Assembly (NCBI RefSeq): GCF_902499135.1
Contig: NZ_CABVPR010000027.1
Coordinates: 16,560 to 80,559 of the forward strand
DNA: 64,000 nt
Source: Burkholderia dolosa
GTDB lineage: Bacteria > Pseudomonadota > Gammaproteobacteria > Burkholderiales > Burkholderiaceae
Direction: 5' to 3'
Below are positions 1-9,593 of the stretch, piece by piece. The notes under the pieces were generated by a model. It saw only the letters and a list, made by a program, of their open reading frames with translations, ran no database searches and had not been told where the DNA came from. A program made the translations under genes and the position numbers. The first letter of the stretch is position 1. Each line of letters starts with the position of its first letter.

Positions 1-78
1 CAACTCATCCGGCGGCGGGGGGCCACGAGCTCCCCGTCGCCGGTCGCACATTTCCCACAAGAAAATACGAGACGCATC

Positions 79-1089
79 ATGCTCCGATTCGTGTTGCGCC
101 GTGTGGGCATGGTGATCCCGACGTTCATCGGCATCACCATCCTCGCGTTTGCGCTGATTCACCTGATACCGGGCGATCCCATCGAAGTGATGATGGGCGA
201 GCGCGGTGTCGATCCCGCGATGCACGCGGAGGCAATGAAACGCCTCGGGCTCGACCAGCCGCTGCCCGTGCAGTATCTGCATTACATCGGCCGCGCGCTG
301 CACGGCGACCTCGGCGTGTCGATCATCACGAACACGAGCGTCGCCGGCGAATTCTTCGCGCGCTTTCCGGCCACCGTCGAGCTGTCGCTGTGCGCGCTCG
401 TGTTCGCGCTCGTCGTCGGGCTGCCGGCCGGCGTGATCGCCGCGCTGCGCCGCGGCTCCGTGATCGATCACGGCGTGATGGGCACCGCGCTGACCGGCTA
501 TTCGATGCCGATCTTCTGGTGGGGGCTGATCCTCATCATGGTGTTTTCGTCGTATCTCGGCTGGACGCCCGTGTCGGGGCGCATCGCGGTCGAGTACGAC
601 TTCCCGCATCCGACCGGCTTCATGCTGATCGACGCGCTGCTCGCGCCGGACGAAGGCTCGTTCAAATCGGCGGTGAGCCACCTGATCCTGCCCGCGATCG
701 TGCTCGGCACGATTCCGCTCGCGGTGATCGCGCGGATGACGCGCTCGTCGATGCTCGAAGTGCTGCGCGAGGACTACATCCGCACCGCGCGCGCAAAGGG
801 GCTGTCGCCGGTGCGCGTCGTGGTCGTGCATGCGCTGCGCAACGCGCTGATTCCGGTCGTCACCGTGATCGGCCTGCAGATCGGCACGCTGCTTGCTGGC
901 GCCGTGCTGACCGAGACGCTCTTTTCGTGGCCCGGCGTCGGCAAGTGGCTGATCGATGCGATCGGCCGCCGTGACTATCCGGTCGTCCAGGGCGGCATCC
1001 TGCTGATCGCGACGCTCGTGATCGTCGTGAACCTGGTCGTCGACCTGCTGTACGGCGTGCTGAATCCACGCATCCGCCATACGAGGTAA
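79..1089 (+). CDS. dppB: Dipeptide ABC transporter permease DppB
   Basis: Inner-membrane permease of a peptide/nickel-type ABC importer, 336 aa. The N-terminus has the family pattern of a first membrane helix (residues about 9-30) followed by a periplasmic loop carrying the HLIPGDP stretch. Several more helices follow, with the ABC-interacting EAA-type loop near residues 215-250 (EVLREDYIRTARAKGLSP). Length and layout match DppB. It is first in the window of a tight dppB-dppC-dppD-dppF run (4 bp to dppC), so the periplasmic binding protein DppA is probably just upstream, outside the window. Family assignment is sure; dipeptide rather than another oligopeptide or heme as substrate is inference. 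Confidence 0.93.
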   Translation: MLRFVLRRVGMVIPTFIGITILAFALIHLIPGDPIEVMMGERGVDPAMHAEAMKRLGLDQPLPVQYLHYIGRALHGDLGVSIITNTSVAGEFFARFPATVELSLCALVFALVVGLPAGVIAALRRGSVIDHGVMGTALTGYSMPIFWWGLILIMVFSSYLGWTPVSGRIAVEYDFPHPTGFMLIDALLAPDEGSFKSAVSHLILPAIVLGTIPLAVIARMTRSSMLEVLREDYIRTARAKGLSPVRVVVVHALRNALIPVVTVIGLQIGTLLAGAVLTETLFSWPGVGKWLIDAIGRRDYPVVQGGILLIATLVIVVNLVVDLLYGVLNPRIRHTR

Positions 1090-1093
1090 TTCC

Positions 1094-2011
1094 ATGAGCA
1101 ATCTGCAAAACACCCTGCCGACCGAATCCGCGCCGGCCGGCGGCCGCGCGCTCGCGCTGCGCGAGTTCTGGGCCAACTTCTCGCGCAATCGCGGCGCGGT
1201 CGGTGCCGGCATCGTCGTGCTCGTGCTGATCGCGGTCGCGATTCTCGCGCCGCTGATCGCGCCGCACAGCCCGATCGAGCAATACCGCGACTACGTGAAG
1301 ATTCCGCCCGCGTGGCTCGAAGGCGGCAACTGGCAGTTCGTTCTCGGCACCGACGAAGCAGGCCGCGACATTCTTTCGCGGCTGATGTTCGGCGCGCGGA
1401 TGTCGTTCTGGATCGGTTTCGTGTCCGTCGTGCTCGCGCTGATCCCCGGCATCGTGCTTGGGCTCGTCGCCGCGTTCTTCCAGCGGTGGGCCGACACGCC
1501 GGTCATGCGCATCATGGACGTGCTGCTCGCGCTGCCGTCGCTGCTGCTCGCGGTCGCGGTCGTCGCGATTATCGGGCCGGGGCTGACGAACACGATGTTC
1601 GCGATCGCGATCGTCGCGCTGCCCGCGTATGTGCGCCTCACGCGCGCGTCGGCGCTCGGCGAGCTGCAGAAGGAATACGTCACGGCGTCGCGCGTGGCCG
1701 GTGCCGGCACGCTGCGGCTGATGTTCTCGCAGGTGCTGCCGAACTGCACCGCGCCGCTCATCGTGCAGGCGACGCTCGGCTTCTCGTCGGCGATTCTCGA
1801 CGCGGCCGCGCTCGGCTTTCTCGGCCTCGGCGTGCAGCCGCCCACTGCCGAGTGGGGTGCGATGCTCGCGTCCGCGCGCGACTACATCGACAACGCGTGG
1901 TGGATCGTCACGATGCCGGGCCTGTCGATCCTGATTTCGGTGCTCGCGATCAACCTGCTCGGCGACGGGCTGCGCGACGCGCTCGATCCCAAACTGAAAC
2001 GGATGGCGTGA
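1094..2011 (+). CDS. dppC: Dipeptide ABC transporter permease DppC
   Basis: Second permease subunit, 305 aa, pairing with DppB to form the membrane channel. It has a hydrophilic N-terminal tail (residues 1-35), a first helix at about 36-58, a periplasmic segment with [15 protein letters not shown] typical of DppC/OppC, and a cytoplasmic EAA-type loop near residues 190-215 ([17 protein letters not shown]). The start lies 4 bp after the dppB stop and dppD begins 2 bp after its own stop, so the genes are co-transcribed and probably translationally coupled. Confidence 0.93.
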   Translation: MSNLQNTLPTESAPAGGRALALREFWANFSRNRGAVGAGIVVLVLIAVAILAPLIAPHSPIEQYRDYVKIPPAWLEGGNWQFVLGTDEAGRDILSRLMFGARMSFWIGFVSVVLALIPGIVLGLVAAFFQRWADTPVMRIMDVLLALPSLLLAVAVVAIIGPGLTNTMFAIAIVALPAYVRLTRASALGELQKEYVTASRVAGAGTLRLMFSQVLPNCTAPLIVQATLGFSSAILDAAALGFLGLGVQPPTAEWGAMLASARDYIDNAWWIVTMPGLSILISVLAINLLGDGLRDALDPKLKRMA

Positions 2012-2013
2012 CC

Positions 2014-3008
2014 ATGAGCCAAGATCTACTGACCATCCGCAATCTCGCGGTGAATTTCAACGGCCTGCCCGCGGTCGACCGGATCAACCTGTCGATCGCG
2101 CCGGGCGAAGTGGTCGGCGTCGTCGGCGAATCGGGCTCGGGCAAGAGCGTGACGATGATGGCGCTGATGGGGCTGATCGACGCGCCGGGCAAGGTGACGG
2201 CCGACGAGATCACGTTCGACGGCGTCGATCTGCTGCGCGCGTCGCCGAAGGCGCGGCGCCGGATCATCGGCAAGGACGTCGCGATGGTGTTCCAGGATGC
2301 GCTGACGAGCCTGAACCCGAGCTACACGGTCGGCTACCAGATCAAGGAAGTGCTGAAGCTGCACGAAGGGCTGCGCGGCGACGCGCTGCATCGGCGCGCG
2401 CTCGAACTGCTCGATCAGGTCGGCATTCCGGATGCGAAGAACCGGATCGCGACGTTCCCGCACCAGATGTCCGGCGGGATGAACCAGCGCGTGATGATCG
2501 CGATGGCCGTCGCGTGCAATCCGAAGCTGCTGATCGCCGACGAGCCGACCACCGCACTCGACGTGACGATCCAGGCGCAGATCATGGACTTGCTGGTCAA
2601 GCTGCAGAAGGAGCGCGGAATGGCGCTCGTGCTGATCTCGCACGACCTCGCCGTGGTGTCGGAAGTCGCGCAGCGCGTCGCCGTGATGTATGCAGGCGAG
2701 ATCATCGAGACGAATCGCGTGCCCGACATCTTCCGCGCGCCGCACCATCCGTACACCGAAGCGCTGCTCGCGGCGATTCCCGAGCACAATAAGGGCGCGC
2801 GCCGGCTCGCCGCGTTGCCGGGCATGGTGCCGGGCCGCGACGATCGCCCGCCGGGCTGCCTGTTCGCGCCGCGCTGCAAGTACGTCGTCGACGACTGCCG
2901 CAAGGCGCGGCCGGCGCTCGACGCATTGGTGTCCGGCAACGATGCGACGCGCGCGCGCTGCATCAAGCCGCTCAATCTATCCACCCTCGACCTGAACGGA
3001 GGCGCACG

Positions 3009-3012
<4 letters not shown>
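2014..3012 (+). CDS. dppD: Dipeptide ABC transporter ATPase DppD
   Basis: Cytoplasmic ATPase subunit, 332 aa. Visible motifs are Walker A GESGSGKS (about residues 36-43), the signature region MSGGMNQR in place of LSGGQ, Walker [13 protein letters not shown], and the C-terminal oligopeptide-transporter extension with the cysteine-bearing [12 protein letters not shown] segment. The ATG at 2014 begins [11 protein letters not shown], the usual DppD start; the reading frame stays open further upstream over dppC but that part is antisense-like noise. Its stop overlaps the dppF start by 4 bp (ATGA). Confidence 0.94.
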
Positions 3013-4017
<1,005 letters not shown>

Positions 4018-4025
<8 letters not shown>

Positions 4026-5163
4026 AGGTTTGGCGGCGCGCGCGCGTGGCGTGCGCCGTTCGGGGGCCGGCGATGCATGCGTGATGCGCGCGTGCCGCAC
4101 CGCGCGACGCTGGAGCGTGCGAACGGTGACGGGCGCGGCGCTGGCCGGCGCATGCGTGGCGGCCAGCGTGATGGTTCCCGTCGAAGCCGTGCGCGCGCAA
4201 GGGCGCGCGCCGGCCACGTCGCCCGTCCATCCGTCGCCGGCCCCGCCTTCCGGCATGAGCCTGCCGGGCTTTCATGCGCCGCCGGCGTCGAACGGCACCG
4301 TCGCGCGCGGCACCGTGCGCGTGCAGCCCGCGCGAATGCCGTTCTACGTGGCGACCAAGGGCAAGGTCACGTTGTACGTGCTCGGCACGCTGCATACGGG
4401 CGACCCGTCCGACTATCCGGGCGCGCAGCCGTTCCGGCAGAACATTCTCGCGGCGCTCGCCGCATCGCCGACGCTCGCGCTCGAGCTGTCGCCCGACGAT
4501 CTGCTCGAATCGCAGGACGACGTATCGAAGTACGGCGTGTGCCGCCACCCGTGCCTGCAGCGGCTGCTGCCCGACGCGCTGTGGCAGCGGCTCGCGACGC
4601 GGCTGCGCGGCAACCCGGCCGCACTCGCCGAGATCCGCAAGATGCGGCCGTGGCTCGCCGCACTCGTCGTCGAGACCTACGATTCGTTGTCGGCCGGCTT
4701 GCAGACCGAGTACGGCACCGAGGCGCAACTGCAGAACGTTTTTCTGAAGAAGAAGGGTGGCCGCGTGATCGGGCTCGAGACGCTCGCCGAGCAGATGCGT
4801 GCGTTCACCGGCCTCACGCTCGCCGAGCAGCGCGAGATGCTCGCGCAGGACATGGTCCAGACGCCGGCGCAGAACGCCGACGACGTCCGCACGCTGCATC
4901 GGCTGTGGCGAATCGGCGACGCCGACGCGATCGCCGCGTGGGCCGTTGCGAAGAGCGAGCGGCTCGCGCGTTCGAAGGCGCTGTCCGCGTCGATCGACAA
5001 CAAGATCCTGTACGAGCGCAATCGGCGCTTCGTTGCACGGATGACGGCAATCGCCGCGCCGAATCGGCCGGTATTCGTCGCCGTCGGCGCGCTGCATCTG
5101 GGCGGCCCGCGCGGCGTGCTCGAATTGTTGCGCCAGCAAGGATATCGGGTCGACGCGAACTGA
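4018..5163 (+). CDS. TraB/GumN family protein
   Basis: Predicted exported protein of 381 aa related to the TraB/GumN (ChaN-superfamily, Tiki-like) hydrolases. The family signature LGTLHTGDP with its conserved histidine lies near residues 122-130, and the closing VGALHLGGPRGVLELL lies near the C-terminus. A hydrophobic segment near residues 40-60 looks like a signal or anchor. The ATG at 4018 is chosen because GGAGGTGGGGGAGG sits directly before it and it overlaps the dppF stop; an internal ATG at 4084 is the alternative. A peptidase-like role in handling imported peptides would fit the operon but is inference; enzymatic activity is not established for most members. Confidence 0.8.
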
Positions 5164-5293
5164 GCGCGTGCGATCGTCCGAAGCGATCCATCCCTGTTTG
5201 ACCGGCTTCCCGCGTGCGATGTGCACGATCGGCACGGCCGCGCGTATCGATAAGGAAAACCCTCGATTCGTCAGGAAATAGCGTTTAAAACGA

Positions 5294-5323
5294 TTGACAT
5301 CCGGTCGGGCCGATCTCTATTCT
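5294..5323 (+). promoter_or_regulatory. Candidate sigma-70 promoter
   Basis: TTGACA at 5294-5299 is a perfect -35 element, followed after 18 bp by TATTCT at 5318-5323 (4 of 6 matches to the -10). Transcription would start near 5330 and no convincing gene follows before the terminator at 5648-5677. Confidence 0.45.
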
Positions 5324-5400
5324 TCGCATCACAAGTTGAAAAAATGAAAAGAATAGAAAAGTTCTACGGGGTAGCAAAAACAAAGCGCGGGGTGAGCGTA

Positions 5401-5425
5401 GCCGGCACGTGGTCAACGTGCCGGC
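5401..5425 (+). repeat. Perfect inverted repeat, 10-bp arms
   Basis: GCCGGCACGT, a 5-nt loop, then ACGTGCCGGC. It forms a very stable hairpin with no T-run after it. It may be an RNA structure within the candidate transcript or a DNA-level operator. Confidence 0.7.
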
Positions 5426-5647
5426 CGCGGAGTGTCAGCATGCACGGCGGGGCCAGCCATCGTCCGACAACAATTGCATGCGGACCGACTTGCGGATAAG
5501 CGACGTTCCGTCGTCCGACCGGGGAAAGGCAGTAATCGGGCGGCGGCGGACGTTTTTTAATCCGGAGTACGTTTCCGGTCGCCGTCGGCAAGACGGCTTC
5601 GGACGACGCATCGACAGACGGCGAAGCCGCGGCGATGGCGTCAACGG

Positions 5648-5677
5648 AAAAGCGCCGCGAGGGCGCTTTTTTCTTTT
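5648..5677 (+). terminator. Rho-independent terminator
   Basis: AAAAGCGCC, a 5-nt loop, GGCGCTTTT, then TTCTTTT. It is strong in plus orientation. Read on the minus strand it is also a weaker terminator for pxpA because the stem is flanked by A residues. Confidence 0.85.
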
Positions 5678-5712
5678 GGGGGGCGCCGTTGATGCGTATC
5701 GACGGCTCCGTA

Positions 5713-6468
5713 TCAGTCGGCCTCCAACGCCCCCGGCGCAACCACATCCACCCCCGCCGCCTCCAGTGCCGCCCGAATCCTTTTCGCGAACGCGAGCGCA
5801 TGCGGGCCGTCGCCGTGCAGGCAAACCGTCTGCGCATTCAGCGGCACCCATTCGCCGCTCACCGCGCGCACCTGTCGGTCGCGCACCATGTCGAGCGTGC
5901 GCGCAAGGACCGCATCTTCGTCGTCGATCAGTGCGCCGGGCTGGCTGCGCGGAACGAGCGAGCCGTCCGCGCGGTAGCCGCGATCGGCGAATACCTCTTC
6001 GACGGCCGCGAGCCCCGCTTGCCGCGCAGCTGCGACGAACACGCTGTTCGCCAGCCCGAACACGGCGAGCGACGGATCGAAATCGTGGATCGCGGACACG
6101 ACCGCGTCGGCGATCATCGGATCGCGGGCGGCCTGGTTGTACAGCGCGCCGTGCGGCTTCACGTGCGCGATACGGCCGCCTTCGGCCTGCGCGATCGCCG
6201 ACAGCGCGCCGAGCTGATACAGCACGCCCGCATAAATGTCGCCGGCCGGCAATTGCATCTCCTTGCGGCCGAAGTTCTCCGGATCGTGGAAGCTCGGATG
6301 CGCGCCGATCGCCACGCCTTTCTGCACGGCCCAGCGCACGCAGTCGCGCATCGCATTGGCACCGCCTGCATGCCAGCCGCACGCGATGTTCGCGGACGTG
6401 ACGAGGTCGAGCAGCGCCTCGTCCGATCCGCATCCTTCGCCGAGATCGGCATTCAGATCGATTTCCAT
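5713..6468 (-). CDS. pxpA: 5-oxoprolinase subunit PxpA (LamB/YcsF family)
   Basis: Subunit A of the ATP-dependent 5-oxoprolinase that converts 5-oxoproline to glutamate with PxpB and PxpC; 251 aa. The N-terminus [19 protein letters not shown] is the family hallmark, followed by [11 protein letters not shown] and [10 protein letters not shown], both conserved in LamB/YcsF proteins. The ATG at 6468 is chosen since the family begins with this motif; in-frame codons upstream carry no similarity. It is last in the minus-strand order pxpB-pxpC-pxpA, 49 bp after pxpC. Confidence 0.94.
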   Translation of the reverse strand: MEIDLNADLGEGCGSDEALLDLVTSANIACGWHAGGANAMRDCVRWAVQKGVAIGAHPSFHDPENFGRKEMQLPAGDIYAGVLYQLGALSAIAQAEGGRIAHVKPHGALYNQAARDPMIADAVVSAIHDFDPSLAVFGLANSVFVAAARQAGLAAVEEVFADRGYRADGSLVPRSQPGALIDDEDAVLARTLDMVRDRQVRAVSGEWVPLNAQTVCLHGDGPHALAFAKRIRAALEAAGVDVVAPGALEAD

Positions 6469-6517
6469 GATGTTCCTCGTCCACTGATTGCGTGGCGCCG
6501 GCCCTGCTCCTGCATCG

Positions 6518-7585
6518 TCACGCCGCTCGCGATCGGTCTCGGCGGCGCGCTTCGTCGCGCATCTCGATCGCAACGTCGATCTGCCGCAGGTACGCGCGCT
6601 CCGCGCTCAGCGCCGCGCGTGCGGCGTCGAGCGTGGTGCGCACGAAGCGGATCGGCAGATTGAGCCGCGCCTGCGCGAGCTTCCACAGATCCGCGCGAAT
6701 CACCGTGCCGATCTTCGGATAGCCGCCGGTCGTCTGCGCGTCGTGCATCAGCACGATCGGCTGTCCGTTCGGGGGCACCTGGATCGTGCCGGGCAGCACC
6801 GCGTGCGACAGCAGCTCGGTCGGCCGCTCGCGCACGAGCTCGGTACCCGAGAGGCGATAGCCCATCCGGTTGCTGTTCGCGGTGACGAGCCATTCCTCGT
6901 CCCAGAACGCCTGCTGCGATTCGGCCGCGAACGACGCGTATTCGGGACCGGGCAGCACGCGCACCGGCATCGCCCACGGCGCATGCGCGGGGCGGTGGCG
7001 GCGCGGCGGTTCGTCGACGCGCACGAACGTGCACCATGCGGGCGCCTTCACGCCGAATTCGTCGGCGCCGGGCGCGAGACAGCCGGCGCCGGTGGGCGGC
7101 ACGCCGACCGGCAGCCGATCGCCGTCGCGCAGCGCGCGCCCGCCCAGCCCGCCGAAGCGCGACGCGAGATCGGTGCTGCGCGAGCCGAGCATCGGCAGCA
7201 CGTCGATGCCGCCCGCGATGCACAGGTAGCCGCGCATCCCGCGCTTCGCGGCCGGCAGCACGAGCGTCTGCCCGGCTTCGACCGGCAGGCTCCACCACGA
7301 ATACACGGGCTTGCCGTCGAGCGTCCCGCCGAACTCGGTGCCGGTGATCGCGATGCGGGTCGCGCGCGTGAAGCGAAACGTGGCCGGACCGAACGTGATC
7401 TCGACGGCAGCCGCGTCGGGGCGATTGCCGACAAGCCGGTTGCCGACCTCGAGCGCGAGCCCGTCGAGCGCGCCGCCTTGCGCGACGCCGAGATGCCGCG
7501 CGCCGCGGCGGCCGAGATCCTGCACGGTCGACAGCGGGCCCGCCCGCAACACCTCGATGTTGCACGGTGCGTGGTTCTGGCTCAT
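6518..7585 (-). CDS. pxpC: 5-oxoprolinase subunit PxpC (biotin-dependent carboxyltransferase family)
   Basis: Large subunit of the PxpABC 5-oxoprolinase, KipA/AHS2 family, 355 aa. The N-terminal [17 protein letters not shown] and the following [17 protein letters not shown] are characteristic, as is the late [10 protein letters not shown] segment. The ATG at 7585 overlaps the pxpB stop by 4 bp (ATGA), indicating translational coupling and stoichiometric production with PxpB. The open frame continues upstream over pxpB but that part is a shadow. Confidence 0.93.
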   Translation of the reverse strand: MSQNHAPCNIEVLRAGPLSTVQDLGRRGARHLGVAQGGALDGLALEVGNRLVGNRPDAAAVEITFGPATFRFTRATRIAITGTEFGGTLDGKPVYSWWSLPVEAGQTLVLPAAKRGMRGYLCIAGGIDVLPMLGSRSTDLASRFGGLGGRALRDGDRLPVGVPPTGAGCLAPGADEFGVKAPAWCTFVRVDEPPRRHRPAHAPWAMPVRVLPGPEYASFAAESQQAFWDEEWLVTANSNRMGYRLSGTELVRERPTELLSHAVLPGTIQVPPNGQPIVLMHDAQTTGGYPKIGTVIRADLWKLAQARLNLPIRFVRTTLDAARAALSAERAYLRQIDVAIEMRDEARRRDRSRAA

Positions 7586-8238
7586 GTCGCGTCGACTCCG
7601 GCAATGGTGAAGCGCACGCGATCGCCGGGCAGCAGCAGCGTCGGCTGCGGCCGCGACGGATCGAACAGTACCTGCGACGTGCGGCCGATCAGCTGCCATC
7701 CGCCTGGCGACGTGGTCGGGTAGATCCCCGTCTGCGCGCCGCCGATGCCGACCGAGCCGGCCGGCACCTCGAGGCGCGGCGCCGCGCGGCGCGGCGTGTG
7801 CAGCGACGCGTCCAGGCCGCCGAGATACGCGAAACCGGGCTGAAAGCCGAGGAAGAACACGACGTACTCGCCGGCCGCATGACGCGCGACGACCTCGTCG
7901 GCCGAAAGCCCCGTGTGCGCGGCGACGGCCTGCAGATCGGGGCCGGCCGCGCCGCCGTATTGAACGGGAATCTCGACATCGCGGCCGTCCGCGTGCTCGA
8001 CGTCGGCGCTGTCCCACGCGTCGCGCAATGCGGGTATCAACGAGTCGGCCGACGTGGCGAGCGCATCGAACACGATGGTCAGATTGTTCATGCCGGGCAC
8101 GACGTCGACGACGTCCGGCCAGGCGCGCGCGGCCGCCGCGACGGCCCAGACGCGGCGCTGGCAGTCGAGCGTGGCGGGCGGCGGCACTTCGCACACGAGG
8201 GCGGTATCGCCGAACGGAAAAATGCGGGGTTGCGTCAT
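7582..8238 (-). CDS. pxpB: 5-oxoprolinase subunit PxpB (AHS1 family)
   Basis: Subunit B of 5-oxoprolinase (KipI/AHS1 family), 218 aa. It shows the family start RIFPFGDTALVCEV, the central FFLGFQPGFAYLGGLD and the ending region GSVGIGGAQTGIYPT with SPGGWQLIGRT. It is first gene of the pxpBCA operon. The divergent regulator gene begins 148 bp away, and the shared intergenic region carries an AT-rich dyad likely used for control. Confidence 0.94.
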   Translation of the reverse strand: MTQPRIFPFGDTALVCEVPPPATLDCQRRVWAVAAAARAWPDVVDVVPGMNNLTIVFDALATSADSLIPALRDAWDSADVEHADGRDVEIPVQYGGAAGPDLQAVAAHTGLSADEVVARHAAGEYVVFFLGFQPGFAYLGGLDASLHTPRRAAPRLEVPAGSVGIGGAQTGIYPTTSPGGWQLIGRTSQVLFDPSRPQPTLLLPGDRVRFTIAGVDAT

Positions 8239-8275
8239 CGGACTGGCACGGTTCGGACCGCAATGTTAACGTACA

Positions 8276-8296
8276 TTATCAAGAAAATATCGATAA
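8276..8296. promoter_or_regulatory. Dyad in the pxpB/regulator intergenic region
   Basis: The arms TTATC (8276-8280) and GATAA (8292-8296) are separated by 11 bp and overlap the 8-bp palindrome TATCGATA (8288-8295). This is an AT-rich island in a GC-rich background, between divergent pxpB and a winged-helix regulator. It is a plausible operator/promoter, unproven. Confidence 0.45.
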
Positions 8297-8386
8297 CTTC
8301 CCAATAAGCGTTTTTGCCTAGCTCGCATGCCGGGGCTTCTGTCGTACACTCGGCACACCCTGACATCCTGCTTGCGCCGCCTTTCC

Positions 8387-8899
8387 ATGAAGCGTCCTCC
8401 GACCAAGATCGTGTCGTCCGAACATCTCGTTTCCGAATCGAGCGCGGAGCTGTCGGAGCTCGAGTACGGGCTCATCATGGCCGGCAACGCGTTCAATCGC
8501 TGGATGGTGCGCTGCATGTCGGCCGCGGGCGCGAAGGACATGACCGCGGTCGAAGTGTCGCTGCTGCATCACGTCAGCCATCGCGAACGCAAGAAGAAGC
8601 TCGCCGACATCTGCTTCGTGCTCAATATCGAGGATACGCACGTCGCGACCTATGCGCTGAAAAAACTGATCGCGCGCGGCTACGTGAAGAGCGAGAAGAG
8701 CGGCAAGGAAGTGTTCTTCTTCGCGACCGACGCCGGCCGCGAGCTGTGCCTGAAGTATCGCGAGGTGCGCGAGCACTGCCTGATCGAGACGCTGAAGGAC
8801 AGCGGCCTCACGAACGAGCAGATCGGCGACGCGGCGCAGCTGCTGCGCCATGCATCGGGGCTCTACGACACGGCCGCGCGCGCGGCCGCATCGCTGTAA
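8387..8899 (+). CDS. MarR-like winged-helix transcriptional regulator
   Basis: Small DNA-binding protein of 170 aa with a winged-helix fold: a helix-rich N-terminal dimerisation part (LEYGLIMAGNAFNRWMVR), a recognition region around KKKLADICFVLNIEDTHVATYALKKL, and a wing near YVKSEKSGKEVFFFATDAG. The start at 8387 (MKRPPTKIV) is preferred to an in-frame codon 20 residues upstream because the extra residues look non-coding. It diverges from pxpBCA and most simply controls it, perhaps in response to 5-oxoproline or nitrogen status; ligand and sign of control are unknown. Confidence 0.78.
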   Translation: MKRPPTKIVSSEHLVSESSAELSELEYGLIMAGNAFNRWMVRCMSAAGAKDMTAVEVSLLHHVSHRERKKKLADICFVLNIEDTHVATYALKKLIARGYVKSEKSGKEVFFFATDAGRELCLKYREVREHCLIETLKDSGLTNEQIGDAAQLLRHASGLYDTAARAAASL

Positions 8900-8976
8900 A
8901 CGATTGCGCGGGCGCCGCGCGGCGACGCGCGAACGTGGCGGGTTCGACGGCGACAGCGACGGCGCCGTGCGCCGCG

Positions 8977-9585
8977 TCATCCGGCCGCCGGGTAGAGCGC
9001 GCGGTCGGTCACGATCCAGCGCATCGCGAGATCGTGCGCTTCGGCCGGCAGCGCGTCGACGCGGCACGCTTCATACGCGATGCCGACCGTCACGGGCAGC
9101 GTGCTGCCCGGCCACGCGGCGAGCGTGCGATCGTAGTAGCCGCCGCCGTAGCCGAGCCGATAGCGCTCCCGATCGAATCCGACACAGGGAATCAGCAGCA
9201 GGTCCGGCACGACGACGATGCCCGACGCCGGCTCCGGAATCCGGTGATGGCCTTCGCGCATCGGCGTGTTAGCGTCCCATGCGTGGAACGCGAGCGGCGT
9301 GTGGCGTTCGCCGATCACGGGCAGCGCGGCGCGTCGATCCGCGCTCGCCGCGCACCACGCGAGCACCGCGTCGCGCGCATCGAACTCGCCCGGCAGCGGC
9401 CAGTAAAACCCGATCGTGCGCGGCGCGAGCCGTTCGAGCAGCGTGCGCAGCCGCGCATCGAGCGCGGCATTCGCGGCGGGTTGCGACGCGGCGTCGCGAC
9501 GCGCGTCGGACAGCGTTTTGCGCAGCGCAACCTTCGGGTTCGGCACAGGGTTGCGTGCTATGCTTTCGCTCACTTCGTGCTCCAT
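8977..9585 (-). CDS. 5-formyltetrahydrofolate cyclo-ligase
   Basis: Converts 5-formyl-THF to 5,10-methenyl-THF with ATP; 202 aa, usual family length. Motifs seen are an N-terminal LRKTLSDARRD basic segment, IGFYWPLPGEFDARD, VVPDLLLIPCVGFDRERYRLG and the diagnostic GYGGGYYDRTLA loop. It diverges from slt with only 8 bp between the two start codons, so both promoters must lie inside the opposite gene. No 6S RNA-like sequence is present next to it. Confidence 0.93.
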   Translation of the reverse strand: MEHEVSESIARNPVPNPKVALRKTLSDARRDAASQPAANAALDARLRTLLERLAPRTIGFYWPLPGEFDARDAVLAWCAASADRRAALPVIGERHTPLAFHAWDANTPMREGHHRIPEPASGIVVVPDLLLIPCVGFDRERYRLGYGGGYYDRTLAAWPGSTLPVTVGIAYEACRVDALPAEAHDLAMRWIVTDRALYPAAG

Positions 9586-9593
9586 TCAAAACG

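Larger units (their letters stand above)
5330..5677 (+). ncRNA. Candidate small RNA (about 350 nt)
   Basis: This unit is inferred from a promoter-like pair just upstream, an internal perfect hairpin (5401-5425) and a Rho-independent terminator at its end, with no supported reading frame between. Only the ends and the hairpins are seen; transcription is inferred. It could instead be a 5' or 3' untranslated remnant, or serve only as a termination region for the upstream dpp-traB transcript. Confidence 0.3.
5164..5712 (+). other. Intergenic region between traB-like gene and pxpA
   Basis: This is a 549-bp stretch between convergent genes. It holds a promoter-like pair at 5294-5323, a perfect 10-bp inverted repeat at 5401-5425 and a strong terminator at 5648-5677, all in plus orientation. 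An ATG at 5344 opens a 51-codon frame (to 5499) with AT-rich first codons and no Shine-Dalgarno, so I do not call it a gene. The organisation suggests an independent, mostly non-coding transcript. Confidence 0.6.

Noticed and set aside
5285-5325. Sigma-28 promoter reading of the same site as TTGACA
   Set aside because: GCCGATCT fits a -10 but the bases 11 bp upstream do not resemble TAAAGTTT, so a sigma-70 reading is better.
5344-5499. A 51-codon open frame starting ATGAAAAGAATAG
   Set aside because: No Shine-Dalgarno, later codons coincide with the hairpin, and there is no resemblance to known peptides. It is kept only as a remark under the candidate RNA.
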